Shown: positions 20,295-29,777 of the stretch, piece by piece
How positions within the stretch are numbered: the stretch's first letter is position 1
How the letters are laid out: each line of letters begins with the position of its first letter
Assembly (NCBI GenBank): GCA_009731375.1
Contig: BJOX01000132.1
Location: forward strand, 641,639-705,638
DNA: 64,000 nt
DNA from: Paulinella micropora
Taxonomy: Eukaryota > Cercozoa > Imbricatea > Euglyphida
Reading direction: 5' to 3'
The notes under the pieces: generated by a model
The model's input: only the letters and a program-made list of their open reading frames with translations
What the model was told of the DNA's origin: nothing
Databases searched by the model: none
Translations under genes and position numbers: made by a program

Positions 20295-23200
20295 ATGAGT
20301 CAATATAAATCGCTCTTAGGCTTGTCTGAAATTGCGGTGGACTCACTAGATATAAAAAATTTAGACCTTACCAACACTAATATTATCGGCTTAAACACAG
20401 ATAGGGTGCCAGAAGATGCTGACCCTGTAAATCTTTATTGCACTGACGGCCGATTCGATGCGAGATTATCTACCAAATCAACAACAGACATTAAAGAAGG
20501 AAGTCGTTTATACTATACAGAGCAACGAGTTAGGGACAACGACGAGCTTAAAGCCTCAACTCAACACCGCTCGAATACAAGTAATCCGCACCAAACCAGT
20601 TTATACAATTTGATAGACACAAACATATTCGCACAAGCAAGCGGACAATACTTAACTTACAACGATGTAGAAGGCAAAGGGAAGAATACAGCCCTTGGTT
20701 CAATTGACACACTCTCTGATGTAGTCATAACCGCGCCAATAGCCACTAATAGCTATCTAATATAATTCAATAAACTGGGTAAATAAAACCTTTCCAATAA
20801 ATGTGGATGAATTCGGCAATATTAGTATGGGAAGGAAGAATATAACAGGAGTTAATTTACTAAATACCAAAGATGTTGATGAATGGATATTTAAGCATCA
20901 AGATAATAATGATAAAGTTTCAGCGAGTGGAAGCATAGATAGCCACAGCGATGTGACAATATCAGGCTTCCCAGCAGATAACCAACTGCTTATGTATAGC
21001 ACGGGGCAATGGAGAAACACCACACCACCCTTTCTTAGATTAGACGGCACTGCTAGTATGACGGGGGCACTAAATATGAATGGTTATGCTATTTCAGGGA
21101 CTTCTACATATAATGGAATTAATCTCGCAAATCTCGCAGTTGATGGTTCGGTGGTTAAACTAACAGGAGACCAAACCATAGCAGGAATTAAAACATTTAG
21201 CAGTATAATAAATGCGAGTGCGGGGATTTATACGAAAAGCCAAAGCATTACAAATGTAAATCAACTAAATGGCAGGTCTATCACAACTTGGCTATCAGAG
21301 CACGATACGAACACGGCGAAAGTGTCGGCGAGTGGAAGTATTGATACACATAGCGACGTGATTATAACAACAGCAGCAGATAATCAACTACTCAATTATA
21401 GCACTGGACAATGGAGAAACGTGGCATCACCCTTTCTTAGATTAGACGGCACTGCTAGTATGACGGGAGGACTAAATATGGGAAACCAAAATATAACAAA
21501 TGTGAATCTGGTTGATGGTGTGGATGTTTCTGTTCTTGATACTTCGGCAGTTAAAACCTCAGGAAACCAAACCATAGCAGGAATTAAGACATATAGCAGT
21601 GGTGTGGAAATAACTGGAAATTCAATCAATTCAAAAACAAAGGGAACATTCATTGTTTTCAATTCTACCAGTAATATCGGGTCTATTGCTAGTTTGGATA
21701 TGAACACGGCAACATATTACAACTTTGAAATTTCTGCGGAAAAAATAAGTTTTATTATTGATGGGACGATTGTTTCGTGGTTTAATGCTACTGGCTTAGA
21801 TTGTAATAGTAGTCGGATTGTTAATCTGGGAGCACCACAAAATGCTAATGAAGCGGTAAATAGACAATATCTGGATGACAATTGTGTGAAACTAACAACA
21901 GACCAAACCATAACAGGAAGTAAAACATTTAATGGGGCGAGCACCGTAATAAAATATCTAACTTTAACGAACAATGCCGATTTTAATAATCAAACTATCA
22001 CTAATGGTGGAAATATAACATATAATGGGGCGAGGATATTAAACCAAAATGGAGGAGATATATTCTTTTCACAGACATCAGGTGATTATCAATATTTCTT
22101 ATTTACTCTAAATACTGCTACAAGTGGAACCGCGAACCAACGAGGTTATGTATTTACGAATGTAGCATTCGATGTAAAAGGAGCGGGACTTTATATTTCA
22201 AAACTTTTGGATAATAAAAGTGCTTCGTCTGACATGGTCCATTTTAAGAATGCTGGCGGTATGAGGTTTCATGGTGCTTTGGATATAACTCAAACAACAT
22301 AACAAGTGCTGGAACAATAACGGGAACTACATTAACGGCAACTGCCGGCATGACTACAACAACATTAACGGCAAGCGATAAAATAACAACAGCATCAGGT
22401 ATGCCAATAATCATAGGCAAAACAACAAAAGGAGTAGGAGCAACTGGTGGCTTAGAGTTATATGGAACTGCGAGCGACCCCGCGGGGCCACATATACAGG
22501 CAATAACAACAGCAGACATCCATCCAGTTTTTCAAATGTGGAATTATGCTCATAATGATATTAATTTAGGTTTTGATGCTTATGTGTCGGGAGGGGTATG
22601 GAAATCATCTTCTGCGACATCTAACTTTATAATACAAAAAGGTACTAACCTTATTTTCTATTATAAATCAGGAGTAGCGGTGGGGAATACTGTATCGTTT
22701 AATGTCGCAATGGACATTAGTAGCACAACGGGCTTATTAACAGCAAATGCGGGTATATCAACAACAACATTGGCAACGAGCGACAAAATAACAACAGCAC
22801 TAGGCAAACCGATAATCATAGGCAACTCAACAAAATCATCAAATGGAGCAACTGGTGGCTTAGAATTATATGACACAGCATCTAATTTAAATGGCCCGCA
22901 CATTCAAGCATTTGTTAATACATCCGTTTATCCAACATTCCAATTATTGAACTGGATTCCAAACAATATTGCTTTAAGTTTCGATTGTTATTATGATGGT
23001 TCAAACTGGAAATCAAGTTATTCTGGTTCAAACTTTCAAATATACAAAGTAGGCGACAAACTCTCTTTTTATTATAATACTGGAACAACAGCGGGAAGTA
23101 ATATAACTTGGACTGAGGCGATGAACATTAATACGTCGGGAGAGGTAGTCATCCCAACAGCATCCAGCGGTTCTTTAACATTAAGAAAAAGACCCGCCGC

Positions 23201-23737
23201 TACTTACGACCCACAAATATTTTTGAAATCGGGTGGATATACGAATTATGGAGTAGTTTGTGCATCAACTGGTTTGGTTCATGCTTGGACTACTTCAAAC
23301 TCTTCAAGCGAGCCGTCAGGCAGTTATAATTATATTCCTCTCAATGGTGCTTGGACAAACTCATCGGACAGGAGGCTAAAATCAGATATTAAAACATTAG
23401 ACTGCGGGGATTGTTGTGAGAAACTAATGAAAATAAACTGCTGTTCATATTATTTGAAATCAGACGAAAAGAAAGAACAAAAGAACCACGGATTTATTGC
23501 TGATGAAGTTAAAAAAATATTTCCTGAATTTGTATCTGAAAGTGGAAGAAAGCAGACGATGGAGATGGGTACCTTGAAGGCATCACATATACAAGTTTTA
23601 TACCGATATTAGTCAGTGCTTTTCAACACATGGCGGAAAAGGTGATTTATTTAGAAAAGCAAAATAATAATCTAACTAATGATATAGCCGATTAAAAAAA
23701 CCAATTAGCAGAAATCCGTAATTACAATGCCCCCTAG
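20295..23737 (+). pseudogene. Tail-fiber-like protein with C-terminal S74 chaperone domain (copy B)
   Basis: ATG 20295 (MSQYKSLLGLSEIAV) opens the same architecture as copy A: a SNPHQTSLYNLI segment, repeated shaft blocks (SGSIDSHSDVTISG, LDGTASMTGALNM, TGDQTIAGIKTFSS) and an S74 domain with DRRLKSDIKTL and KNHGFIADEVKKIFPE. A coiled coil follows (AEKVIYLEKQNNNL). Frame breaks occur near 20765, 22285 and 23605, and a TAA at about 23692 interrupts the tail. The gene ends at a TAG (23735) overlapping the next ATG. The total would be about 1140 residues. The role is host attachment by analogy with phage fibers. Confidence 0.8.
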
Positions 23738-24074
23738 ATTACACCCTCCACCTCCACTCATTGATATGGCAGATGGAGAACTAACACCAGAGTTGAAGAA
23801 CCGTGTTTTGGATATTTCGTTGAAGAATGAAGAAAAAAAAGTAGAGCACGAATTAGAAGATAACTGGAATTGTTGTTGTATAAAAAACAGACCAACTGAC
23901 AGCCGACTTATTAAATACTTATTTCAAATGGGTATCATTATCGCTATTATAACCCTTTGCATCGTGAGGTTGTCTGAAAAGAACTTGCCGTGCGAAACAG
24001 CCAACACGTACGTCGGTATTTTGACCTTACTTATCGGTATCTGCCTTCCATCACCTTCTAGTTCAAAGAAGTGA
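23727..24074 (+). CDS. Two-TM membrane protein (copy B, intact)
   Basis: This intact 115-codon ORF starts at ATG 23727, overlapping the fiber stop. A proline-rich N-terminus is followed by EDNWNCCCIKNRPTD and two membrane segments (IKYLFQMGIIIAIITLCIV and TYVGILTLLIGICL). The C-terminal half is nearly identical to provirus A, much more so than the N-terminus. The 3' end overlaps the stop of the opposite-strand cysteine-rich ORF by about 12 nt. Confidence 0.7.
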   Translation: MPPRLHPPPPLIDMADGELTPELKNRVLDISLKNEEKKVEHELEDNWNCCCIKNRPTDSRLIKYLFQMGIIIAIITLCIVRLSEKNLPCETANTYVGILTLLIGICLPSPSSSKK

Positions 24075-24330
24075 GCATTCATACAAATGTATGTTATACC
24101 AGGAAGCATCACTACCTGAGCACATTAAAGGAATGGCTTCATCAAAACTAACACACCAATCACTAAAAGGTGTATACACACATTTAAATTTTGTTTCTAT
24201 TCCTTTTTGAATACAATAAACACAACTTTCATTTTTTTTTAATACTGACCCGTGAATAGAAATCGCAGGCAGTCCGAGCAGAAATATTAATTAATAAAAA
24301 GTTTATAAAAGTAAATATAGAGAGCATCAT
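24063..24330 (-). pseudogene. Small cysteine-rich ORF on the opposite strand (copy B)
   Basis: Two ATGs (24330 and 24327) open a hydrophobic leader, MMLSIFTFINFLLINISA, then RTACDFYSRVS. A 9-A run, one base off, breaks the frame. It continues with ESCVYC, KFKCVYTPFSDWCV, FDEAIPLMCSG and YECSLL, ending at a TGA (24063). Seven cysteines are present. Leader and cysteine spacing suggest a secreted or membrane-facing mini-protein of about 90 residues. Its start is 11 nt from the start of the gene at 24342 on the other strand, as in provirus A. No family is recognised. Confidence 0.6.
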
Positions 24331-24341
24331 TGCAAAACGGT

Positions 24342-24710
24342 ATGGACTATAAATTCCAAAAGATTATTTTTCTAAGTAATGATTTTCCAGGCGGGGTTAA
24401 TGGTAGCAAGACATTCGAAAAAACCATTAAATTGAACTTTACCCCGACTAGAATGAATGTTAAGTTTATCCACTTTATGAATGACGTGACGGAGACGAAA
24501 ACAAAAATCGTTTATATGGACCGCATTGGGATTATTGGAACATTCGCTGATAGCAACGTCGCAAACATTTCCAATCTTAGCTACAACTTAGGTATTATTA
24601 ATTGGACCGATGGACAATACAGTTTTAGAGTGCTTAAAACAGACAATGGCAGTATTGAAACTGACCAGCTAGCTGGAAGAATTGTTATTTGTTTAGAATT
24701 TCTAGCGTAG
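24342..24710 (+). CDS. Conserved small virion-module protein (copy B, intact)
   Basis: ATG 24342 (MDYKFQKIIFLSNDF) is preferred over an in-frame upstream non-ATG codon because copy A begins similarly. It contains FTPTRMNVKFIHFM, RIGIIGTFADSNV and GRIVICLEFLA. The stop TAG is the first base group of a hairpin repeat (24709). It lies next to the packaging ATPase in both proviruses. Likely a structural protein, family unknown. Confidence 0.6.
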   Translation: MDYKFQKIIFLSNDFPGGVNGSKTFEKTIKLNFTPTRMNVKFIHFMNDVTETKTKIVYMDRIGIIGTFADSNVANISNLSYNLGIINWTDGQYSFRVLKTDNGSIETDQLAGRIVICLEFLA

Positions 24711-24814
24711 GGGCCTGCTCCCCCTACAACCCCGCAGATAAAATAAAAAATATATTTTAGAATATATAAAAGTGTTTTTGAGGTTGTAGGAGGTTTTTGA
24801 AAAAAAGCTCATAC

Positions 24815-25638
24815 ATGGAGAAAATCAATAATGTAAAGGTGAAACCAGTCAAGCAAAACGGAGATGGAGACAAGTTGGCAAAAGGATATAAGTTATTTGA
24901 TGAACCGTATGCCAACATTTTTCTTCTCGCTCGTAAGAAGAGTGGCAAGACGACCGCACTGTTTGAAATCCTGAAAAGAACGACCGACAAAAAGACCCGC
25001 ATTGTTATTATTGCCAGCACAATACACAAGGACCACATCTACAAAGAAATGGTGAAGCACTTCAAGAAGAAGGGAAACCCAATGGCTATATACACATATT
25101 TGAAAACGGACGGATACAGTGTGATAGATTACGAGTTAGACAAGCTGAATAAACCTGACGAAGAGCAAGAAGAAGGCGAGATTGTTCAAGATGAGAAAGA
25201 AGAACCGAAGCCGAAGTTCTTTATTTTGGTAAAGAAGAAAAGAAGAAACAGGAGGGAGGCGAAAAAACCCCGAGACCGAGCAAATACATTACACCAGAAG
25301 TTGTTTTTGTTCTTGACGATCTTGGTAGCGGGTTGAGGGATAAGTCCGTAAGCGACCTGTTGAAAAAAAATAGACACTACAAGTCAAAGGTGATTATGAG
25401 CTCGCAATACCTAAACGACTTACGACCTGAGGCTATTAAACAGTTGGACTACCTCCTTATTTTTCCTGGTCAGAGTGTTGATAAAATAGAACTCGTGTAT
25501 AAGCATCTGGACCTCGGCTACGACCTTGAATACTTCATTGAAAAATACCACGAGGCGACGAAAGAGAGGTTTAACTTTTTGTATGTTGATGCGGTGTCTG
25601 ATGAATTACGAAAGAACTTCAATATTCGTTTAAAGTAA
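24815..25638 (+). pseudogene. FtsK/HerA-like genome-packaging ATPase (copy B)
   Basis: It starts at ATG 24815 (MEKINNVKVKPVKQ). Walker A is ARKKSGKTT, about residues 40-48. Walker B is VVFVLDDLG, read in the second frame after a one-base loss near 25210. The C-terminal block SQYLNDLRPEAIKQLDYLLIF follows. It is the particle-filling motor, with about 275 residues when intact. The leader before the ATG carries a diverged copy of the hairpin repeat and is shared with the gene at 32028. Confidence 0.88.
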
Positions 25639-25674
25639 TTTTATTATTATTATTTTTTTTAGAACTATATATAG

Positions 25675-25980
25675 ATGCCAACATCACCAGTTATTATTTC
25701 ACAACCATCGGGATACAATATCAGCTACAATCCTTCAATGCCACAAGCAGGAGGAAGAAAGAAGAAAGGAAAAAAGAAACAAACAGGAGGAAAAGTTAAT
25801 TGGGCGAAGGTAGGAAAAGCGATAGTGGATGCTAATAGGTTTATCAAGAAGAACCAATTGATTTCAAGGGGTGCTACTTTTCTTAGCGATGTAGGAGTGC
25901 CTTATGCGGACCGTGTAGCGAAGGCCGCGATGAAGCAAGGATACGGCAAGCAACGAGGAGGAGCGGTCAAGTTTCGGTAG
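25675..25980 (+). CDS. Small basic core peptide with GG sites (copy B)
   Basis: This intact 101-codon ORF starts at ATG 25675 (MPTSPVIISQPSGYNISYN). MPQAGGR and KQTGGK are probable maturation-protease sites. A helix NRFIKKNQLISRGATFL and a basic tail GYGKQRGGAVKFR follow. The stop TAG is at the edge of a hairpin repeat. Same family as 10672-10983 and, by pattern, as adenoviral small core or membrane-lytic peptides. Confidence 0.65.
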   Translation: MPTSPVIISQPSGYNISYNPSMPQAGGRKKKGKKKQTGGKVNWAKVGKAIVDANRFIKKNQLISRGATFLSDVGVPYADRVAKAAMKQGYGKQRGGAVKFR

Positions 25981-26080
25981 GGACAAGCCCCTACAACCCC
26001 CCTATATGGAGGTGCGGAGGCGAAGTCTCTGCTAATGTAAAATCTTATATTAATTTTTTTTACTCAATATAATAGTAGTA

Positions 26081-27632
26081 ATGCGAAGTAAGCCAAAGAA
26101 GAAACTTAAACAACGACCGCCAAGGATATACAGAACCAAAGATGGCCGACCATATATTAAAGTGAAAGGCAAACGAGCATATCTCAACTTTGGCGAGAAA
26201 ACAAATGACCTTTCAACACTTCAAATCGTTAAACTATTTCTGAAATATATGAACAAACCCAAACGGTGGGGTCGTAGGGGAGGAGTCCCTACAATAGTTA
26301 AGTCCGAATTCAATCGTCTTGAACACGAGAACCGCAACCAGATACAAAACAACCTGCTGAAAAAATATGAACTAATACACGAGCAGGAGGAAAAGGAAAA
26401 GAAGTTAAGAGAACAGGCAGAAGATGAGAAGAAAAGAATGGAGAGGAAGGAGAATGCGGAAATCAAGGAAAGACAAGAAGAATTAATAAGGGAGGCGAAA
26501 AGAGAGCAAAAACTTATAGAGGATGTAAAATTTGAACAAGATAGAAAACTGCTATTACCACTATTCCACCCTCAATATATCACACAAGGACCACAACCAC
26601 CACCGCAAGCACCACCCCAATCACCACAACTAGGACCACCACAACTAGGACCACCACAAGCACCACAACTAGGACCACCCCAAGCACCACCACAAGCACC
26701 ACAACTAGGACCACCACAAGGACAAGCACCACAAGCACCAGAAGAAAAACAGATGCCATTGAAAACAAAAGAAGAGAGAAAAGCTGAAAAGGAATTAAAA
26801 GAAAAGTATATTAAATTATGGACGGAAACAGCGGGATTTACAAAGAAATTTATTAATAAGCTGAGCAAAACAGAATTTCAAAAACTTGGTATAGGAGTAG
26901 AGAGTGCGATAGCCGCAGGACAAACAGCAAATGAGCAAAAAGCACTGGCAGAGCAATACAAAAAAGAATTAGAAGAGGCAAAAAAGCAAGCGGAGTCCAA
27001 AGCGAAATACTTTGAAATTAAAGATAAAATATCACACATCTCCGCTGGTTTAAGAAATGATTACACGTATCCGAAATTGGATATACCCAAAACTTTGGGC
27101 CCTGCTTTGGAAGCAAAAATGATAGCCGAAGGCAAACAACCACCAAAAAAAGTTAAAGGAAAACACACGACTGCGGGTATGGCGCAAGTTTTAGTAGATG
27201 AAGGTATTGATTTAGGAATAGACCAGAATGAAATGAGAAAGAAACTCGCTGATTATTTGGGAATAAACCAAGCTGGTGCTGGACCAAGAACGATTGAGGA
27301 ATTAATCCACAAACTTTTGACAATAGCAACAATTAAGAAATATTTAAAGAATGGCAAATACAAGAAAAAAATNNNNNNNNNNTTATGTAAATAACTTAGT
27401 AACTGAAATGAGAAGCGACCCAAATATTAAAAATCAGGTTTCAAATAATCTCGGTATTCAACTGACGGAGGAAGTTCCACAGCCAGCAGGGGCAAGCCCC
27501 CGCACCCCCACCACGGATGTAGAGGAAGTTCAACCGCCAGCCCCAGAAACCGCACCCGACACCACCACCGACACAATTCAACCCGAGGTAGACCCAGGGG
27601 TTGTAGGGGGAGGAGGCCCCTACCGAGGTTTA
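26081..27632 (+). pseudogene. Coiled-coil, proline-rich scaffold-like virion protein (copy B)
   Basis: It starts at ATG 26081. Domains in order: the block PPRIYRTKDGRPYIKVKGK with STLQIVKLFLKYMNKP, a segment encoded by a hairpin repeat (WGRRGGVPTIV), a long Lys/Glu coiled coil, a Pro/Gln/Leu repeat (GPPQ units, 26580-26730) and a helical region. After a 10-N gap (27373-27382) comes a Pro/Thr-rich tail holding two more hairpin repeats. No stop precedes the protease ATG at 27633, so the two read in one frame, unlike copy A. Confidence 0.65.
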
Positions 27633-28109
27633 ATGACGGACGAAATAGATAACATTACGAAATAGCACGAATGGTATATCGGCACGGTGGCTAGCGATGA
27701 AATAAACAAACTGAAACCAGAAAAAAGAAAGAAGTATGGTTTTATAATGAACACAGACCCGAACACCAAAAAAGGGCATTGGATTGCTGTTTACTGCTCC
27801 TTAGATGGCGATAGAAGCATAGAGATATACGACCCACTCGCTTTGTATAAGCCGACTGAGCTATTTCTACACCAAATGAAACAACTTATAGACAAGAGTA
27901 AGCCGAACACATATCTGCTTATGAAGGTTAATCAGGTTAAAAACCAAAGTGATACGAGCACAACCTGCGGGTGGCATAGTATTAGGTTTTTGTTAGAGCG
28001 GGCGAAAGGAAACCGTTTTAAATTTGCCAGCGGTTGGACTGACTTAAAAGAAAAAGAAGCTGAGGACCTGAAATCGCAGAATGGGTATGGTTTTGATACT
28101 TTTATTTAG
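27633..28109 (+). pseudogene. Adenain-like maturation cysteine protease (copy B)
   Basis: It starts MTDEIDNITK and meets a TAG at 27663 where copy A has Tyr. The rest is open: His in KGHWIAVYC, the acidic residue in EIYDPLA and Cys in TTCGWH are all retained. The nonsense codon looks like a single-base change. In-frame continuity with the scaffold-like gene upstream could mean a fusion or, given decay, a lost stop. Confidence 0.85.
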
Positions 28110-28187
28110 ACCCCTCCGTTGTGGTATGTAATTAAAACAAAAAATATATTCTAATATATACGAACCTTCACCAAAAAAGTCGGGTCG

Positions 28188-29008
28188 ATGGAATATAGGG
28201 GAGGCAGGAGCTCAAACATTTACTATGTCAACAGCAAAAATAGGATAAACGGCACGGACAGTGATTTTACTCACTCCATTGATATGAAATCGCTAGATAA
28301 TCCTACCCATTGTAAAATACTTCATATCTATGTTCCTAAATCGTATTACTCTGTGGCAAGTCCTTATAACACTTTTACTCTGAGTGAAGATGGATTCGAA
28401 GCTCTGATTACGATACCAGAGGGCAACTACACGATGAACAACTTAAAAAATAAACTGGCCGAGGTGCTAACGGCAGACAGCCCCAACGACTACACATACG
28501 CCGTTACGAGCAACAACACAAACACCGACCCAGAAGACGGTAAGCTATTATTTACAGTAGNNNNNNNNNNCCTCCGGTGGAGCCTCAACCGCGGTTTATA
28601 TTTGACACCGAAACACGTATCGACGAAGTAATGGGTTTTGACCGCGACTCAACATATTTCTTTGCTAATAATACCATTAGGTCTCCAAACGTCATAATCT
28701 TGACTGGCGAAAAAACATTATATTTACAGTCAGATTTAGTCGGCGAAGGAGATAACCACGTGCTCCAAGAAATATACACGGCGAATGAAATCCCGTTCGG
28801 CTCTGTTATCTACGACGGCTCGGGTAGTGAATACGGCAAACGGCTATCTACTAGTTCAAGCAATGTGTATCGGTTCTATTTGACTGACGAAAACGACCAA
28901 CCAGTTAATCTCAACGGGTTAGGAATTGTTATGACATTGTTGATTTACCGCGAGACGAATTATTTTAATTTATTTACATCGTTTTTTAATTTGCTTAAAT
29001 CTAGATAA
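28188..29008 (+). pseudogene. Penton-like minor capsid protein (copy B)
   Basis: ATG 28188 (MEYRGGRSSNIYYVNSKNRI) starts a protein closely matching copy A. The segments are FTLSEDGFEALITIPEGNYT, MGFDRDSTYFF, PNVIILTGEKTLYL and a C-terminus GLGIVMTLLIYRETNYFNLF. A 10-N gap at 28561-28570 splits it, and otherwise the frame could be continuous. A TTCTAATATATA box lies about 30 nt before the start. Expected to occupy vertices as a single jelly-roll protein. Confidence 0.78.
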
Positions 29009-29044
29009 TTTAATTTAAACAAAAGTGAATATATATGAATAAAG

Positions 29045-29701
29045 ATGACAACAAGATATAAAAATGGAAAAATATATCGTATTGTTGGTGGAGAAGGAAA
29101 GCAATACATAGGAAGCACTTGTATTCAATTGAGTAAGCGAATTTACCAACACAAACAACTAGCGAAAAGAAAACCCGAATATCCATTATATCAATATTTT
29201 AATGAGATAGGATGGGATAATGCACGTATTGCGCTCGTTGAAGAATATGAATGTAATAATAAAGAACAGTTGCTATCGAGAGAGCAATATTGGATTGAAC
29301 AATTAAAACCAGACCTAAATAAGAGGGATGCTGATGCTATATGCGAGCACGGAAAATATAGATATTATTGTGTCTCGTGTAATGGAAAAGGTATAATATG
29401 CGAGCATAAAAAAAGACAAGAACGGTGTATTGAATGTAAGGGTAGTCAAATCTGCCAACACGAAAAAATAAAATCAAGATGTATTGAGTGTGGTGGTGGC
29501 GAAATATGTAATCATCAAAAAAGAAAAGATGGATGTATAGAATGTAAGCCGAATAATTTTTGCGAACACAAAAAAATAAGGGGAAATTGTGCTGAATGTG
29601 GTGAATGGGAATGTAATGTGTGTAATATAAAACTAAGTAGCAGGAGGAATTTTAATAATCATATGATTTCAAAAAGACATATTAATAAGACTAATAATTA
29701 A
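29045..29701 (+). CDS. GIY-YIG endonuclease with zinc-binding repeat array
   Basis: This intact 218-codon ORF starts at ATG 29045. The GIY-YIG core reads GKIYRIV...KQYIGST, with an Arg in LSKRIYQHK and a Glu in EQYWIEQLKP. It is followed by five tandem repeats of the form CxH....R..CxxC (about residues 100-195) and a C-terminal U1-like finger (CNVCNIKLSSRRNFNNH). Such enzymes are mobile or homing endonucleases. It sits alone between the penton and capsid genes, a place where provirus A has only about 90 bp, which supports an independent gain. Confidence 0.88.
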   Translation: MTTRYKNGKIYRIVGGEGKQYIGSTCIQLSKRIYQHKQLAKRKPEYPLYQYFNEIGWDNARIALVEEYECNNKEQLLSREQYWIEQLKPDLNKRDADAICEHGKYRYYCVSCNGKGIICEHKKRQERCIECKGSQICQHEKIKSRCIECGGGEICNHQKRKDGCIECKPNNFCEHKKIRGNCAECGEWECNVCNIKLSSRRNFNNHMISKRHINKTNN

Positions 29702-29777
29702 TTTTAGAATTATTTATTTTTTTATCGTATTACAATATATAACGACCTTTTGAAAAATTAAAAAACAAGAAGACAAA

